The notes under the pieces were generated by a model, which had not been told where the DNA came from, searched no databases, and was given only the letters and a program-made list of their open reading frames with translations. DNA of 8,914 nucleotides from Euryarchaeota archaeon UBA170 (GTDB lineage Archaea; Thermoplasmatota; Poseidoniia; Poseidoniales; Thalassarchaeaceae): NCBI GenBank assembly GCA_002499345.1, contig DALF01000062.1, forward strand, positions 1 through 8,914. The letters are read 5' to 3'. The translations under genes were made by a program, and so were the position numbers. Shown here piece after piece: positions 7,888 through 8,914 of the stretch. The stretch's first letter is position 1; each line of letters begins with the position of its first letter.

Positions 7888-8313
7888 TCAGCAACATCCA
7901 TGTTCTCTATCCGGAGCTGAAACAAATACTACTCTGTCCACATCATGAATATTCCTTAGTTGTGTGATCATTTTTCTGATTGATCCTGCCTTGCCCCTAA
8001 CCTGCATAGTATCAACACAAGAGTGACTTTCAGGCAGACAAGTATGACTGTAGGACGAAATGTCAACATCTCCTGAATGCCTAATCTCAGCTAACTTATT
8101 CTCAACATCATGCTGGAAATATACAACTGTAGTACCCTCTATCCGAAGGTCATCCTCCATCTGATCGAGGTCACCACGCATCAAATCTTCAGCGAAGTGA
8201 ATACTGGCATCTCTCAAGAACATACTCCTATTTTTGTAACCCGTCTGCTCAACAAGGGTGCCAAGCCTATCTGCAAAATTAGCATCAGTGCTGAAAGAAA
8301 CAATCCTACTCAT
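7888..8313 (-). CDS. nikR: NikR-family metal-responsive transcriptional regulator
   Basis: 141 residues. The N-terminal 45 or so form a ribbon-helix-helix DNA-binding domain (RIVSFST strand, then GYKNRSMFLRDA, matching the NikR GYxNRSEAIRD helix region). Residues of about 60-135 match the NikR ACT-like metal-binding and tetramerisation domain (TTVVYFQHD, then CVDTMQVRGKAG, DRVVFVSAP). By hand alignment to E. coli NikR, His76 corresponds to His68 here, His87 to His90, His89 to Cys92 and Cys95 to Cys99, with one extra residue in the loop. The site is thus His/His/Cys/Cys rather than His3Cys, and the C-terminus adds HGCC. This suggests a metal other than nickel, perhaps zinc, in keeping with the divergent ZnuA-like gene. 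A GGAG sequence (8319-8322) five bases before the ATG supports the start. The family call is confident; the metal is inferred. Confidence 0.88.
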   Translation of the reverse strand: MSRIVSFSTDANFADRLGTLVEQTGYKNRSMFLRDASIHFAEDLMRGDLDQMEDDLRIEGTTVVYFQHDVENKLAEIRHSGDVDISSYSHTCLPESHSCVDTMQVRGKAGSIRKMITQLRNIHDVDRVVFVSAPDREHGCC

Positions 8314-8318
8314 AAAAA

Positions 8319-8322
8319 CTCC
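8319..8322 (-). promoter_or_regulatory. ribosome binding site of the NikR-like gene
   Basis: On the minus strand GGAG is followed by five T residues and then the ATG at 8311-8313. This is good Shine-Dalgarno spacing and fixes the start of the regulator. Confidence 0.6.
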
Positions 8323-8336
8323 AGTTAATGACTACT

Positions 8337-8346
8337 AATAATAATT
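8337..8346 (-). promoter_or_regulatory. candidate TATA box for the NikR-like gene
   Basis: On the minus strand the sequence reads AATTATTATT, centred about 28 bases before the start codon, preceded by a purine-rich AAAGGA that could serve as a BRE. The spacing would give a very short leader, which fits poorly with a functional Shine-Dalgarno, so the true box could lie further upstream. Confidence 0.35.
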
Positions 8347-8360
8347 TCCTTTAATGTAGT

Positions 8361-8386
8361 TATTAACATATATTAAATATGTAATA
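8361..8386 (+). promoter_or_regulatory. AT-rich inverted repeat: candidate operator overlapping the TATA box of the znuA-like gene
   Basis: Left arm TATTAACATAT (8361-8371) and right arm ATATGTAATA (8377-8386) are inverted copies except for one extra A in the left arm; the spacer is ATTAA. The inner arms ACATAT and ATATGT pair perfectly. The centre (ATATATTAAAT) also looks like an archaeal TATA box, about 30 bases before the ATG at 8403. A protein bound here would block TBP access, as expected for an autoregulated divergent repressor. It lies between a NikR-family regulator and a metal-uptake gene, its natural target. Palindromes are common in AT-rich promoters, so binding is inferred. Confidence 0.5.
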
Positions 8387-8402
8387 GCCAGCGGACGAGA
8401 CC

Positions 8403-8914
8403 ATGAAGAGTGTAGCGTACAGGTCGATATTACTAAGCGTACTAATGATAACATCAAGCCTAGCTGGATGCCTAGGCGATGAGGTAGAAGATGCCGATGA
8501 TTCCGACCAAATAGTAGATCCAATCACTGTCTTCGGATCAGTGATGGTATCCACTTATCACGTTGGTGAGCTGGTAAAGGCAGTAGCAGGGGAACATGTA
8601 GAAATGCACTACATGAGCCAAGACAACGTCCCTGCACACGACTATGATCCATCAGCAGCCGATTTAATCAGGTTGCAAGAAGCAGATGTATTCTTCTATC
8701 ATGGTCTGAATCTAGAACCATGGGTAGACTCGGCTTTGGAGTCCCTAGGTGCTGATGCTCCTCCTTCGTTCATGACACATACCATGATGGACGGAGAGGT
8801 TACATTAGACTATGAATCGCTACTGGTGTCTAATTTGTGTGAATTGATGAATGACGGGCCGTTTGAGAGTACTACTCTTGCGACCATGTCTGACGACCAT
8901 GACGACCATGACGA
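8403..8914 (+). CDS. znuA: metal ABC transporter substrate-binding lipoprotein, ZnuA-like (partial, 3' end beyond window)
   Basis: 170 codons are visible, with no stop before the window edge. The N-terminus is a lipoprotein signal: short basic start, hydrophobic core ILLSVLMITSS and lipobox LAGC with Cys23, then an Asp/Glu-rich linker. The mature part matches cluster A-I (ZnuA/TroA) metal-binding proteins: PITVFGSVMVSTYHVGELVKA, then PAHDYDPSAADLIRLQEADV and FFYHGLNLEPWVDS. His79 in PAHDYDP corresponds to the first metal-ligand His of ZnuA; the later ligands would lie beyond the window. An Asp/His repeat starting at about residue 164 matches the metal-binding loop typical of zinc-specific members. 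The protein would sit outside the membrane and hand metal to an ABC permease, whose genes probably follow. The ATG lies about 30 bases after a TATA-like sequence within a palindrome, so metal-dependent repression is likely. Zinc is favoured; manganese or nickel is possible. Confidence 0.88.
   Translation, partial: MKSVAYRSILLSVLMITSSLAGCLGDEVEDADDSDQIVDPITVFGSVMVSTYHVGELVKAVAGEHVEMHYMSQDNVPAHDYDPSAADLIRLQEADVFFYHGLNLEPWVDSALESLGADAPPSFMTHTMMDGEVTLDYESLLVSNLCELMNDGPFESTTLATMSDDHDDHD
8892..8914 (+). repeat. 9-bp tandem repeat encoding the Asp-Asp-His loop
   Basis: GACGACCAT occurs at 8892-8900 and 8901-8909 and begins again at 8910, running off the window. It encodes Asp-Asp-His units inside the ZnuA-like protein. 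The number of copies cannot be seen. Such histidine-rich loops collect zinc near the binding cleft in this family, and in-frame tandem repeats readily vary in length. Confidence 0.7.

Noticed and set aside
8363..8554. Minus-strand open frames crossing the regulator/transporter gap and the lipoprotein start
   Set aside because: They oppose a lipoprotein signal and ZnuA motifs, and would run through the AT-rich promoter. No supporting motif is present.

Overview
The window is gene-dense and probably comes from a marine Thermoplasmatota-like archaeon, with Marine Group II (Poseidoniales) as my best guess. This is inference from style. The supporting signs are an AT-rich, TATA-like promoter region in an otherwise mixed-composition sequence, very short gaps between genes, a very large polytopic membrane protein, an Asp/Glu-rich lipoprotein linker directly after a LAGC lipobox, and a NikR-type ribbon-helix-helix regulator. 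No rRNA, tRNA, CRISPR array or insertion sequence was found, and no gene-free stretch exceeds 300 bases.

Left block (1-6128, minus strand). Three co-directional genes lie close together, read from right to left. The first encodes a roughly 1235-residue membrane protein with about 35 hydrophobic segments. Next, after about 45 bp, is a single-pass membrane-anchored protein with a divergent FKBP-like C-terminal domain. Last, after 17 bp, is a class I SAM-dependent methyltransferase resembling the THUMP-like (PG_1098) family. The spacing suggests one transcription unit. Bases 1-70 may hold the tail of a convergent plus-strand gene.

Middle (6247-7863, plus strand). A complete ATP-dependent phosphoenolpyruvate carboxykinase (pckA) is transcribed divergently from the membrane-protein operon. 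It converts oxaloacetate to PEP, the entry step of gluconeogenesis, which suits a heterotroph living on peptides or organic acids.

Right block (7888-8914). A NikR-like metal-responsive repressor (minus) is divergent from the start of a ZnuA-like metal-binding lipoprotein (plus, cut by the window end). The 89-bp AT-rich gap holds an imperfect inverted repeat that overlaps the probable TATA box of the lipoprotein gene. The regulator's metal site reads His...His-x-Cys...Cys rather than the standard nickel set. Together these suggest a NikR-fold protein that may control zinc (or another non-nickel metal) uptake. This is the most interesting hypothesis in the window.
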